In this document: positions 1 through 6,429 of the stretch, piece after piece | Position numbering within the stretch: the stretch's first letter is position 1 | How the letters are laid out: each line of letters starts with the position of its first letter | Assembly: GCA_001776275.1 (NCBI GenBank) | Contig: MFAQ01000005.1 | Span: 1 to 13,554, forward strand | DNA from: Candidatus Collierbacteria bacterium RIFOXYD1_FULL_40_9 | GTDB lineage: Bacteria; Patescibacteriota; Microgenomatia; UBA1400; MFAQ01 | Direction: 5' to 3' | Length of the DNA stretch: 13,554 bases | Notes under the pieces: generated by a model | Database searches by the model: none | Told to the model about the DNA's origin: nothing | The model's input: only the letters and a program-made list of their open reading frames with translations | Position numbers and translations under genes: made by a program

Positions 1-31
1 CTAGTCGCAGTGTTATGCTTCTCCAATTCAT

Positions 32-75
32 CCCCGCACACGCCCGCTTCGCTACTTAGGAAGCTTTGTGCGGGG
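32..75. other. Long stem-loop at window edge
   Basis: A perfect 9-bp stem is formed by CCCCGCACA (32-40) and TGTGCGGGG (67-75). A second 5-bp stem, GCTTC/GAAGC (46-50 and 60-64), can form inside the loop. On the plus strand the outer stem is followed by TTTCCTT, a poor T-tract, so it may terminate a plus-strand gene lying left of the window or act as a backup to the minus-strand terminator at 94-115. A small structured RNA is an alternative that cannot be tested here. No protein-coding or tRNA signal was seen in bases 1-90. Confidence 0.4.
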
Positions 76-86
76 TTTCCTTGGCA

Positions 87-115
87 CAAAAAAAGCCCAC
101 CTGGTTAGGTGGGCT
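87..115 (-). terminator. Rho-independent terminator after the 307-aa gene
   Basis: On the minus strand, AGCCCACC and GGTGGGCT (94-101 and 108-115) form a perfect 8-bp stem with a 6-nt loop. A run of seven T follows (88-94 read in reverse; the first T is also the last base of the stem). The hairpin starts 8 nt after the stop codon of the upstream minus-strand gene, the expected position for an intrinsic terminator. Confidence 0.9.
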
Positions 116-123
116 GACGGGGT

Positions 124-1047
124 TTATCCGAGACTTGCTGATGGTGGCTGCCAGCGTTCGACCGCTAAGCGACCTGCCCGGAAATTGTTTAGCTGAACGA
201 CGAAGTCGCCGTTTGGCATTTTTGTATAGTGTGTGGAAACCGCGACGCGCTCAGGAACGATAGCACCAAGAGTGCTGACTTTCGCCGTGTATTTCACGCT
301 ATGAGTAATAACATCCGGAGCTTTTTCAAAGCCCCAGGCTATCTGATGATTCGTATTTACCATTTCGTTAAAGTCAGGACGTTTGCTCGGATCGTGTTCG
401 TCGAGACCACTGAAGAAGAGAACTTCGGGGAAGCTGGTCTGGTACATGATGGTAACCGGTAAAGATTCTTTACCTTCACCAGTGACCTGATAAGGATCAT
501 AACAAAACAGGGCTATGGCAAAGTTGCTCTGCCCATTGGGGTTGTAGGCATTGATAATGAAATTGATCGCATCTTCGTCCAACTCCGGTTGCCGCTCAAT
601 CGCAACACTGGTAGCAATTGCTTTTTGAATTTTATCGATAGATGCGTTTTTGAAAACAACCACATCATAAAGACCATACTTTTGCACCTCGACGGAGCCA
701 AGACCCAGACTTTTTGGCGTAGACCGTGTAGCACCCAAGTAGGGATTTGGCGTCTCAACAGTAGTCATTTCCTTTAGGAAATTTGGCATATCTTCGGCGG
801 AGAGCAATATGTAATCTCCATCATTAGCCAGAGGAAAGACAAGAAGCATGGCAGCACCGGTTTTTCGACCAGAGTTTAGACCTGACCACTGATGACCTTT
901 TGGTTTTATACCGTTTACCTTGACCTTGTTTTGATAACTCATGGCATGCCAACCAGAGTAGATCGTACCTTTTACTACCCAAGCAGCACCTTTGGTATTA
1001 TCAAAATCAACTTTTGAACCCGGAGGTCCGGAAAATGCGATACACAT
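124..1047 (-). CDS. Hypothetical protein, 307 aa, Cys at position 2
   Basis: I do not recognise the family. The protein begins MCIAFSG, so methionine removal would expose an N-terminal cysteine; this is the arrangement of Cys-type Ntn-hydrolases, but I see no other motif that supports that assignment. There is no signal peptide, membrane segment or coiled coil. The sequence is mixed alpha/beta in character, with hydrophobic strands near residues 65-72, 127-132 and 176-182, and a Pro-rich tail. The start is supported by an AAAGGAG Shine-Dalgarno 8 nt upstream. The gene has its own promoter (1100-1128) and terminator (94-115), so it is a single-gene transcription unit. It lies beyond the third match to the secY 3' end and may be part of the same accessory block. 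It is real with high confidence, but its function is unknown. Confidence 0.85.
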   Translation of the reverse strand: MCIAFSGPPGSKVDFDNTKGAAWVVKGTIYSGWHAMSYQNKVKVNGIKPKGHQWSGLNSGRKTGAAMLLVFPLANDGDYILLSAEDMPNFLKEMTTVETPNPYLGATRSTPKSLGLGSVEVQKYGLYDVVVFKNASIDKIQKAIATSVAIERQPELDEDAINFIINAYNPNGQSNFAIALFCYDPYQVTGEGKESLPVTIMYQTSFPEVLFFSGLDEHDPSKRPDFNEMVNTNHQIAWGFEKAPDVITHSVKYTAKVSTLGAIVPERVAVSTHYTKMPNGDFVVQLNNFRAGRLAVERWQPPSASLG

Positions 1048-1080
1048 ACGTAATACTCCTTTAACTTTGAGATAGTGTCT

Positions 1081-1092
1081 TACTTTAAAGTA
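1081..1092. promoter_or_regulatory. 12-bp palindrome at predicted transcription start (possible operator)
   Basis: TACTTTAAAGTA is a perfect 12-bp inverted repeat. It begins 7 nt downstream of the -10 box of the promoter at 1100-1128, so it covers about +1 to +12 of the predicted transcript of the 307-aa gene. That is a typical place for a repressor to bind. The operator role is inferred from position and symmetry only. Confidence 0.35.
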
Positions 1093-1099
1093 CGGGTGA

Positions 1100-1128
1100 A
1101 TTTTACCATAACAATCGACTTATCTCAA
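1100..1128 (-). promoter_or_regulatory. Sigma-70-type promoter for the 307-aa gene
   Basis: On the minus strand, TTGAGA (-35, 5 of 6 consensus bases) and TAAAAT (-10, 5 of 6) are separated by exactly 17 nt. The -10 lies about 50 nt upstream of the ATG at 1047, leaving a leader that contains the AAAGGAG ribosome binding site. This is the best-formed promoter in the window. Confidence 0.7.
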
Positions 1129-1139
1129 CATTATGAGTC

Positions 1140-1155
1140 TAATCTAAAAATTTGT
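1140..1155 (-). repeat. Third copy of the secY 3'-end sequence (16-nt exact match)
   Basis: Minus-strand ACAAATTTTTAGATTA is identical to the last 16 bases of secY including its stop codon (3126-3141). It sits 8 nt after the stop of the HAD-like gene and before the promoter of the 307-aa gene. Further upstream, ACAA recurs at a similar spacing in both places, hinting at a longer, eroded match. It is read here as a fragment of a secY tail left by a past rearrangement. Chance is not excluded because the motif is AT-rich. Confidence 0.45.
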
Positions 1156-1163
1156 TGACTTGT

Positions 1164-1547
1164 TTATAGATTTTGGTCTAGGAACTGCTTTAGGCTTTCT
1201 AGATCTTTTTTGTCCGGGTCGTAGAAGTAGGACGCAATACCTATCGACTTGGCGCTATCGACGGCTGGCTGGTTGTGCTCGAAGTAAAGAACATCTTCAA
1301 CTGTGAGATTGAAACGATTTAACAATATTCTGAAGTATTCGGGGTTATCTTTGTTGGGGTTGTGTTTTAGAGTAAAAACCTCATAGGGCATGTTGACGAT
1401 TCCATACTCGATTAGTTGCACGTCGTTGGCGTTGGAGACAATTATTTTTCTGTTTGGATAGGTTTCTAGTAGTTCGTAAAGTTGTCGATAAACACCTTGC
1501 CCCTCGATTACAAATGTCCCAGCAGCATCAACTAAAATAGTTTTCAT
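1164..1547 (-). CDS. Cap-less, degenerate HAD-superfamily protein, 127 aa
   Basis: The layout matches a minimal HAD (haloacid dehalogenase-like) Rossmann core. Motif I is D7-AAGT (DxxGT), motif II is the strand ending S38-N39, Lys61 or Lys66 is a candidate for motif III before an NPEYF stretch, and motif IV is approximated by E90-HNQPAVD97-SAKSIGI. Two key positions depart from the usual form. The second aspartate of DxDGT, the general acid/base of HAD phosphatases, is Ala9. The usual acidic DD/GD of motif IV is reduced to E90-H91-N92. There is no cap domain, and the length is well below typical HAD-IA enzymes (about 200 aa). Phosphatase activity is therefore doubtful, and a binding or regulatory role is possible. 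The gene starts 2 nt after the EamA transporter stop, so the two are probably co-transcribed. No Shine-Dalgarno is present. Confidence 0.75.
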   Translation of the reverse strand: MKTILVDAAGTFVIEGQGVYRQLYELLETYPNRKIIVSNANDVQLIEYGIVNMPYEVFTLKHNPNKDNPEYFRILLNRFNLTVEDVLYFEHNQPAVDSAKSIGIASYFYDPDKKDLESLKQFLDQNL

Positions 1548-1549
1548 TG

Positions 1550-2416
1550 TCAGATTGCAGTTAAAATGATGCCCGTAATTGTGGAAACAATGCCTACCAC
1601 CTGGATTTTGGTTAGTTTTTCTTTTAAGAAAATAACAGCCAAACTAATGGTAACTATGGAGAGTGCAGCAGCAATAGGATCAACTAGGACTAAGTCCCCT
1701 ACTTCTAGTCCAAAGTTGACACTGGCAACAGCTAAGGCTTCTAAAATACCTACAAGTGCAACTATAGGGAGTATGTTTTTTTGTTTTTTGATATCGAGAC
1801 TTTGTTTTGTTAGTCTAAAGATAAGATACAAAGCAATAAGGGAAATTATTTTTGTCAAAAATGAAGTAGCGAGCCAGCCAAGATCCTCTGAGAGAATTTC
1901 GCTAACATTCCAGAAAAAACCGAAAGCAAAGGCGGCGACAAGCGCCTCTTTGACACCTGATAATAGCGATACCTTGCTGTGAATTAGGTCGTTTATGTTT
2001 ATAGATACTAGAAAAATGCCCAATAGAATTAATGACACTGCAAATAATTGAAAACCTGCAAGTCTTTGGTCTCTAGCAATAAACGCAATAGCCATGCCGA
2101 TGACAACATTTAAGTTTGAGACTGTTGAAGTGACTGAAAGATTACCTATCTCGAAAGCTTTGTAAAGATAAACATATCCAAAGGAATAACACAGAGAACC
2201 AAAAATTAATAAGGGTAATATTTTTGCTTCTAGAGTAAAACTTAAAGGGAAGAAAAATGACAAAAGTATTAGAAGCAGCGCGCCAAAAATTTGTGAATAG
2301 AATACTGTTTTTGAATGACCGATTTTTTCAGCCGCATTATTGGCAAAGAAGTCTGAAGTACCCCAACCAAACATACCACCTAGACCTGATAAGATGCTGA
2401 TTAGTGTTGTTGTCAT
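1550..2416 (-). CDS. EamA-family (DMT superfamily) membrane transporter, 288 aa
   Basis: This is an integral membrane protein with about ten hydrophobic segments arranged as two repeats of roughly 140 residues, as in EamA drug/metabolite exporters. The N-terminal segment (GLGGMFGWGTSDFF) and the C-terminal LVDPIAAALSIVTISLAVIFLKE region, followed by a final helix, are characteristic of the fold. Length (288 aa) is normal for the family. The substrate cannot be predicted; family members export amino acids, nucleotides or other metabolites. The gene starts immediately after the secY-tail remnant and has no Shine-Dalgarno: the leader ends in AGATTAAAT before the ATG. It ends in TGA, which supports the standard code. 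It is followed 2 nt later by the HAD-like gene. Confidence 0.88.
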   Translation of the reverse strand: MTTTLISILSGLGGMFGWGTSDFFANNAAEKIGHSKTVFYSQIFGALLLILLSFFFPLSFTLEAKILPLLIFGSLCYSFGYVYLYKAFEIGNLSVTSTVSNLNVVIGMAIAFIARDQRLAGFQLFAVSLILLGIFLVSININDLIHSKVSLLSGVKEALVAAFAFGFFWNVSEILSEDLGWLATSFLTKIISLIALYLIFRLTKQSLDIKKQKNILPIVALVGILEALAVASVNFGLEVGDLVLVDPIAAALSIVTISLAVIFLKEKLTKIQVVGIVSTITGIILTAI

Positions 2417-2418
2417 AT

Positions 2419-2486
2419 TTAATCTAAAATTTGTCGTAGTTGCGCATGTAACTTTGGGAGTTAATAGCTTTGATAATTTCTGTTAC
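2419..2486 (-). pseudogene. secY: Remnant of a secY 3' end (diverged duplicate)
   Basis: Read on the minus strand, this stretch encodes VTEIIKAINSQSYMRNYDKF, matching SecY residues 405-425 of the intact gene at 3125-4408. One T is missing near the end (TTTTAGAT instead of TTTTTAGAT), which creates an early TAG, and an in-frame TAA lies just upstream. Most of the nucleotide differences from secY are synonymous (for example GCC/GCT and ATC/ATT), so this is a diverged, formerly coding copy and not a fresh duplication. Its M-R-N-Y is closer to the usual SecY C-terminus than the M-H-N-Y of the intact gene. Together with the true secY end it brackets the coiled-coil gene as a direct repeat. Confidence 0.85.
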
Positions 2487-2501
2487 TAATTAAATTAATA
2501 A

Positions 2502-3107
2502 TTAACTTTGGGTGGCAAGAGATTGATCTAGGTCCTCCAAGTCGAATGGAAGTAGAGATTTGAGTTGTTGTATTTTAAGATCTGCTGTTGTGTCAACAGA
2601 GTTTTTTGACTCTAAATCTGAAAAGTGGAGGTTGGCGTAACTATAAGTCGACCTTTCCGGGTTTTGGTTAGACTCAATTAGTGAGGGTTTGTCCCAAACA
2701 TATAAATCTTCTTGACCGCCAGGTCTTCTGATAAAACAAGTGAGGAATTTCAGTTTATCACTAAATTGATTTTTAGTTGTATACAACGGAGTTGTATTGT
2801 CTGGAACAATTGCTATTGTGACACTTCCTGGACTCTTTATTATCTTTAAATTCTCACCATTTGGTAGTGCAATACAGGATTCGTGACCATTGTCGTGTAC
2901 TTGGCGAATTTTTTCTAGAAAAGACGAGAGAAATTGCATGTTTTCTTGGTGCTCTTGCTTCCTTCTTTCGACGTCTGCAACTTGGCGAAGTCTTTCATTT
3001 TCTATTTCCGCAGCCTGGCGTTCTTTCTCTTTATGGGCAAAGTCATGTAGCTCTCTTAACTGTGCCTCTGTGTGTCCCATTGCGCCACCTTCTATGAAGT
3101 CTGCCAT
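2502..3107 (-). CDS. Hypothetical protein with N-terminal coiled coil, up to 201 aa
   Basis: The family is not recognised. Residues about 14-72 are rich in Glu, Lys, Arg and Gln with heptad-like spacing and no proline, indicating a long helix or coiled coil. Residues 77-145 look like a small beta-rich domain, followed by an acidic tail (LPFDLEDLD). There is no signal peptide or membrane segment. The start is uncertain. Met1 (3107) has no Shine-Dalgarno, whereas Met10 (ATG at 3080-3078) is preceded by AAGGTGG at 4-nt spacing, giving a 192-aa product. The gene lies 17 nt after secY and is bracketed by the true secY end and the remnant at 2419-2486, so it is probably an inserted gene. Confidence 0.7.
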   Translation of the reverse strand: MADFIEGGAMGHTEAQLRELHDFAHKEKERQAAEIENERLRQVADVERRKQEHQENMQFLSSFLEKIRQVHDNGHESCIALPNGENLKIIKSPGSVTIAIVPDNTTPLYTTKNQFSDKLKFLTCFIRRPGGQEDLYVWDKPSLIESNQNPERSTYSYANLHFSDLESKNSVDTTADLKIQQLKSLLPFDLEDLDQSLATQS

Positions 3108-3124
3108 ATTTTTTGAGGTATTTT

Positions 3125-4408
3125 TTAATCTAAAAATTTGTCGTAGTTGTGCATGTAACTTTGGGAGTTGATGGCTTTTAAGATTTCCAAAACAACTGAG
3201 ACAACGATGAGTAGACCAGTACCACCAATAGCGATGGAGGTAACTCCCGTAAGGCCAGAGACAATAGATGGGAAGATGGCGACTAACCCTAGGAAGCTGG
3301 CACCGACCAAAGTAATTCTATTTAGAACAAAGTTTAAATATTCGACCGTGTCCTGACCTGGTCTGACACCTGGAATGAAAGAGCCAGAGGTACGCAGATC
3401 TTTGGCGATTTTTTCGGGATTAAAAATAACGGCGGTGTAAAAATAACAGAAGGCAACAACTAAAAGGAAGTAGATGGCATTATAGAGAAAAGTTTCTGGG
3501 GCGAGGGCAATAGAGAGATTGCTAGCAAAAGTAGCTAGAGCTGGCTGATTGACACCACTTAAGACTCTGCTTAAAAGACTTGGAATAAGCATAAAAGAAA
3601 CTGCAAAGATAATGGGAATGACACCGGCTTGATTGAGACGAAGTGGCAGATGATTGGAGACAGTGGCAGTAAAAGAATTGGCACCACGGCGGGCAGACTG
3701 AATGGGAACTTGCCTCACTGCCTCGCCAGTTCTGACGATGGCATAAATAGCAGCAAGAGAGAAGAGAGCAAAAATAGCATAGGTAATGTATTGACTGGAG
3801 TCGATGGTTGAGAATAGCTGAGCTCCAGTGACTGGTAAACGGCTGACAATACCAACGAAGATAATCATACTTATGCCGTTTCCCAAACCATAATCATTTA
3901 GTTGCTCCCCTAGCCAAATAAGGAAGGAGGTGCCAGCAGAAAGAGTAAAGACAATGGCAGCTAATTTGAGAGGGTCGGCGGTAGTAGTAAGCCCCTGGCG
4001 AGCAAGAAGCATGATAAGGGCGATGGCTTGCAAGAAAGACAAAGGAAGGGTGAGTAGGCGAGTGTATTGATTGATTTTTTGACGACCGTAGTCGCCCTCT
4101 TTTTGTAGCTCTTCAAGTTTGGGAAGGACCATGGTAAGCATTTGGATAATGATGGAAGCGTTGATGTAAGGATTGAGACCAAGGGCCATAACTGAGAAGT
4201 TGGTTAGGGTGCCACCGGAAAAAACATCTAGGAGTGAGAGAAAAGCAGAACTACCAAAGAGTTCTCTGAGGGCAGCGAGATTAATACCCGGAGTAGGGAT
4301 GTGAGCGACAAAGCGAAAGACGGCGATGATGATGGCTGTAAAAATAAGTCTTTTTTTGAGATCTTCAATTCTGAAGAGAACTTTGAGTGGCGCAAAAATA
4401 TTTTCCAT
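3125..4408 (-). CDS. secY: Preprotein translocase subunit SecY
   Basis: SecY is the channel-forming subunit of the Sec translocon in the cytoplasmic membrane. The 427-aa protein has the usual length and about ten transmembrane segments. Recognisable landmarks are F-x-PGIN near residues 37-43, ALGLNPYINASIIIQ (75-89), GLGNGISMIIFVGI (174-187), the basic cytoplasmic loop SARRGANSF (238-246) followed by LPLRLNQAGVIPIIFA (254-269), the cytoplasmic C5 region GSFIPGVRPG (342-351), and GGTGLLIVVSVVLE (395-408). The protein ends ...MHNYDKFLD. The start Met is typical (MENIFAPLKVLF), but there is no Shine-Dalgarno. In most bacteria secY directly follows rplO and precedes adk and map. Here it is separated from rplO by about 4 kb and followed by accessory genes. 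Confidence 0.98.
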   Translation of the reverse strand: MENIFAPLKVLFRIEDLKKRLIFTAIIIAVFRFVAHIPTPGINLAALRELFGSSAFLSLLDVFSGGTLTNFSVMALGLNPYINASIIIQMLTMVLPKLEELQKEGDYGRQKINQYTRLLTLPLSFLQAIALIMLLARQGLTTTADPLKLAAIVFTLSAGTSFLIWLGEQLNDYGLGNGISMIIFVGIVSRLPVTGAQLFSTIDSSQYITYAIFALFSLAAIYAIVRTGEAVRQVPIQSARRGANSFTATVSNHLPLRLNQAGVIPIIFAVSFMLIPSLLSRVLSGVNQPALATFASNLSIALAPETFLYNAIYFLLVVAFCYFYTAVIFNPEKIAKDLRTSGSFIPGVRPGQDTVEYLNFVLNRITLVGASFLGLVAIFPSIVSGLTGVTSIAIGGTGLLIVVSVVLEILKAINSQSYMHNYDKFLD

Positions 4409-4422
4409 AGATAGTGATTATT

Positions 4423-4441
4423 ATTCTATCAGCTTAGATAG
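4423..4441 (-). promoter_or_regulatory. Possible secY promoter (extended -10) with overlapping small hairpin
   Basis: On the minus strand, TGATAGAAT fits an extended -10 (TGn plus 5 of 6 bases of TATAAT; the hexamer is 4423-4428), 14 nt before the secY ATG. No good -35 is visible at 17 nt. The -10 overlaps a CTATC/GATAG inverted repeat (4426-4430 and 4437-4441) with a 6-nt loop, which could be an operator. This would allow secY to be transcribed separately from the ribosomal operon. The evidence is weak to moderate. Confidence 0.35.
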
Positions 4442-4458
4442 GATTTAGAAGTTTTGAT

Positions 4459-5529
4459 TTACCTTTTGGTTCTTTTTTCTCCTGTATATCTAATTCTTGG
4501 CACAAACTTTCCTTCGTGGGGGCGATCTTCACCTAAATATTTACCATTAACCCTAAATCTTTCTAAGAGGATGTTAAGTTCTCTAACTGATCCCTCTGAA
4601 CCATTATTAATTTTTGGTGTTTCTAATCTAACCGAACTACCATCTTCTTGAGGAATAGTGGCCATTCTAAAAAAATCATCCAGAGCCATGAAAATAAAAC
4701 CCTTATCTCCCGTAGAAATATTTATCATCACCTCTTCACCTGACTTTGAAAGATTGACTGTCTTTGCTTCTGCCCAAATCTCGCCAATTCTAACTGTACC
4801 TAAATTTTCTAATCCCGCACGTTTAGACGGATCTATGATGTAGTATGGATTGAATTCGACATTGACTATTCCAATAATTTCCTTTGATTCGATTGTGTTT
4901 AATTGTTCAAAAGGATCTTCGTCTGGATCATTTTCGATAGGAAGGACTTCTTCGTCAGAGTATTCATAAGCAGAACTATGCGTACTTTCTGTTCGCAAAG
5001 CGGACTCTTTGACGACTCCGCGATTATCGGCATCTCTTAGACCTTCAAAATGGAATCCCTCAAGTGTCTCTTCAATTGAGTCTTCGCCTTGTTCTTCGAG
5101 TTCACCGTTTGGATCGCGACTGTTTCCCGCATTGCTGGGAAGATTGTTATTTCTTTCCGTTTCATCATGCCATTTCATACCCTGCAAATACTTTGACTTT
5201 GCAATTTCTCCCTGCTCGTTCATTCTTCGTCTTTTTTCTCTTAGCTCTACGAGCCTGGACATATCAATTGTGTCAAGATTTCCTTTCGATTTGAGTTTGC
5301 TCTCTAGTTTTTTTCTTTCAAGTCTCTCTTCATCCGACAGACGCCAAGAATCAGATTCTATACCCATGTTCTCTCTGTCCTGCTGTGAAATTATACCTTT
5401 CTCACCAGTGTAAGGGTCGTATGCCCCGACCAAGTCCGCTCTGCGTTGAAACTCTCGACGAGGTTGTCTACGTGGAGAAATGCCGTATTCAATCTGGGGG
5501 GGGGAGTCGCTACCTGCTGCTGTTGACAT
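4459..5529 (-). CDS. Hypothetical charged, largely disordered protein, 356 aa, with C9 tract
   Basis: The family is not recognised. Residues 1-130 are very rich in Arg, Lys and Glu, with a probable helical stretch at 65-105. Residues 130-215 are acidic and low in hydrophobics, probably disordered. Residues about 217-345 look like a folded domain with alternating strands (IIGIVNVEFNPYYII, EEVMINIS, KGFIFMALDDFF). There is no signal peptide or membrane segment, so a cytoplasmic location is likely. Codons 9-12 contain nine consecutive C (plus strand G run 5496-5504). One base less leads to a stop about 45 codons into the gene, and one more gives TGA almost at once, so the tract could switch expression. 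The gene begins 6 nt after the peptidase stop and lacks a Shine-Dalgarno. Confidence 0.72.
   Translation of the reverse strand: MSTAAGSDSPPQIEYGISPRRQPRREFQRRADLVGAYDPYTGEKGIISQQDRENMGIESDSWRLSDEERLERKKLESKLKSKGNLDTIDMSRLVELREKRRRMNEQGEIAKSKYLQGMKWHDETERNNNLPSNAGNSRDPNGELEEQGEDSIEETLEGFHFEGLRDADNRGVVKESALRTESTHSSAYEYSDEEVLPIENDPDEDPFEQLNTIESKEIIGIVNVEFNPYYIIDPSKRAGLENLGTVRIGEIWAEAKTVNLSKSGEEVMINISTGDKGFIFMALDDFFRMATIPQEDGSSVRLETPKINNGSEGSVRELNILLERFRVNGKYLGEDRPHEGKFVPRIRYTGEKRTKR
5496..5504 (-). repeat. Homopolymer C9 tract inside the 5' end of a CDS
   Basis: Nine consecutive C on the coding strand span codons S9-P10-P11-Q12 of the 356-aa protein. Long G/C runs near a start codon are prone to slipped-strand mispairing. 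Both single-base shifts lead to early stop codons, as read from the sequence. It is the longest G/C homopolymer noticed in the window. Confidence 0.9.
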
Positions 5530-5535
5530 ATAATT

Positions 5536-6420
5536 TTATATTAGCAGTTTTTGAAGAAGTGAGATGGATTGGTTTAAATATTCTGAACTAAGTTTGTCTG
5601 GGGTGTCCTCTTTGCAATGGTAACACTTGAGAACTTGTTGCTGATTGCTACTTATGACTTTGGTTTTGCTTTGAAAGGTTTTTAGATAGTTTAGGGGAAT
5701 AAAATTGTCTAAATCTGTTGTGATTACTTCTGGAGCAGTAAGACCAACTCCGTCAATGACTAAGATTTGTTTGGCTTGCCTTAGTAACCCTGGGTAGTAT
5801 TTTTCGAATTGGCGATAACCGTATCCCCAGTAATCGGGAAAGTCGTAACTTAGCTCCTCGTTGCCAGCAAAGATAAATAAGTTGTCAGATATCAGTTCTC
5901 GGATTTCAGATAGTAGTTTTAGACAGACGGCGATACTGCTGGCATTATCAATAGCTCCCCCTCCAAGGGAGTCGTAGTGGGCGAAAATTATATTTTTGGG
6001 TTTGTCTAAGTTGCCTACCAAAAAATTGCGACTTAAATAAGAGTATTTATCGACAGTAACTCGACCTTCGACAGTAGTAGCCTGGTTAAGTTTTTTTGCG
6101 TCTGTTCTAGAAATGGCTACCGCTGGAGTCTTGTGGTAACTAGGGGTAGAAATATAGTCTGAGTGAGGACTGTGAACTACTTGATCTTTGGTGGAAATAT
6201 TACCAGTTTCAAAAGAGCAACCCAAACATGGGATTTCTTGTCCATCGAGATTTAGATATGCTGTGGAAACGAGTGGTACGCAAGTTGGGAATTTTTGGAC
6301 TTGCAATTTGTCTGTTTTTTGGCGAATTACTTTCTCGAGATATTTGGCGGTTTCAATTTCGTTTTCACCTTGGCGAGGAGAAAGAGTGCAAAGATCTTTA
6401 ACAACTTGGAAAATATCCAT
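5536..6420 (-). CDS. M28-family zinc metallopeptidase (aminopeptidase-like), 294 aa
   Basis: The set of M28 catalytic motifs is visible in order: H148-Y-D150 (first zinc ligand and catalytic Asp), D158-N (bridging ligand, in GAIDNASS), E188-E189 (general base and ligand, in GNEE), D223 (in VIDGVG), and H268 in the closing YHCKEDTPDKL segment. All ligands are present, so the enzyme should be active and remove N-terminal residues from peptides. Residues 50-130, before the first motif, form a beta-rich region resembling the domain that precedes the metal site in many M28 proteins. No signal peptide is present, which suggests cytoplasmic peptide recycling. It starts just after a terminator and without a Shine-Dalgarno. 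The gene upstream of secY being a peptidase may be coincidental. Confidence 0.88.
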   Translation of the reverse strand: MDIFQVVKDLCTLSPRQGENEIETAKYLEKVIRQKTDKLQVQKFPTCVPLVSTAYLNLDGQEIPCLGCSFETGNISTKDQVVHSPHSDYISTPSYHKTPAVAISRTDAKKLNQATTVEGRVTVDKYSYLSRNFLVGNLDKPKNIIFAHYDSLGGGAIDNASSIAVCLKLLSEIRELISDNLFIFAGNEELSYDFPDYWGYGYRQFEKYYPGLLRQAKQILVIDGVGLTAPEVITTDLDNFIPLNYLKTFQSKTKVISSNQQQVLKCYHCKEDTPDKLSSEYLNQSISLLQKLLI

Positions 6421-6429
6421 GTAGATATT

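Noticed and set aside
32..75. tRNA at the left edge
   Set aside because: The stem-loop has a 9-bp outer stem but no D-loop, anticodon arm or T-arm motif, and the span is only 44 nt.
1566..1982. Plus-strand 138-aa frame opposite the EamA gene
   Set aside because: It is antisense to a clear membrane transporter and has a composition explained by the complement of hydrophobic codons.
3125..4408. adk or map following secY
   Set aside because: Neither the adenylate kinase P-loop/lid pattern nor methionine aminopeptidase metal motifs occur downstream of secY in this window.
5009..5413. Plus-strand 134-aa frame opposite the 356-aa gene
   Set aside because: It is a Ser/Phe-rich mirror of the Arg/Glu-rich minus-strand gene, with no ribosome binding site or recognisable motif.
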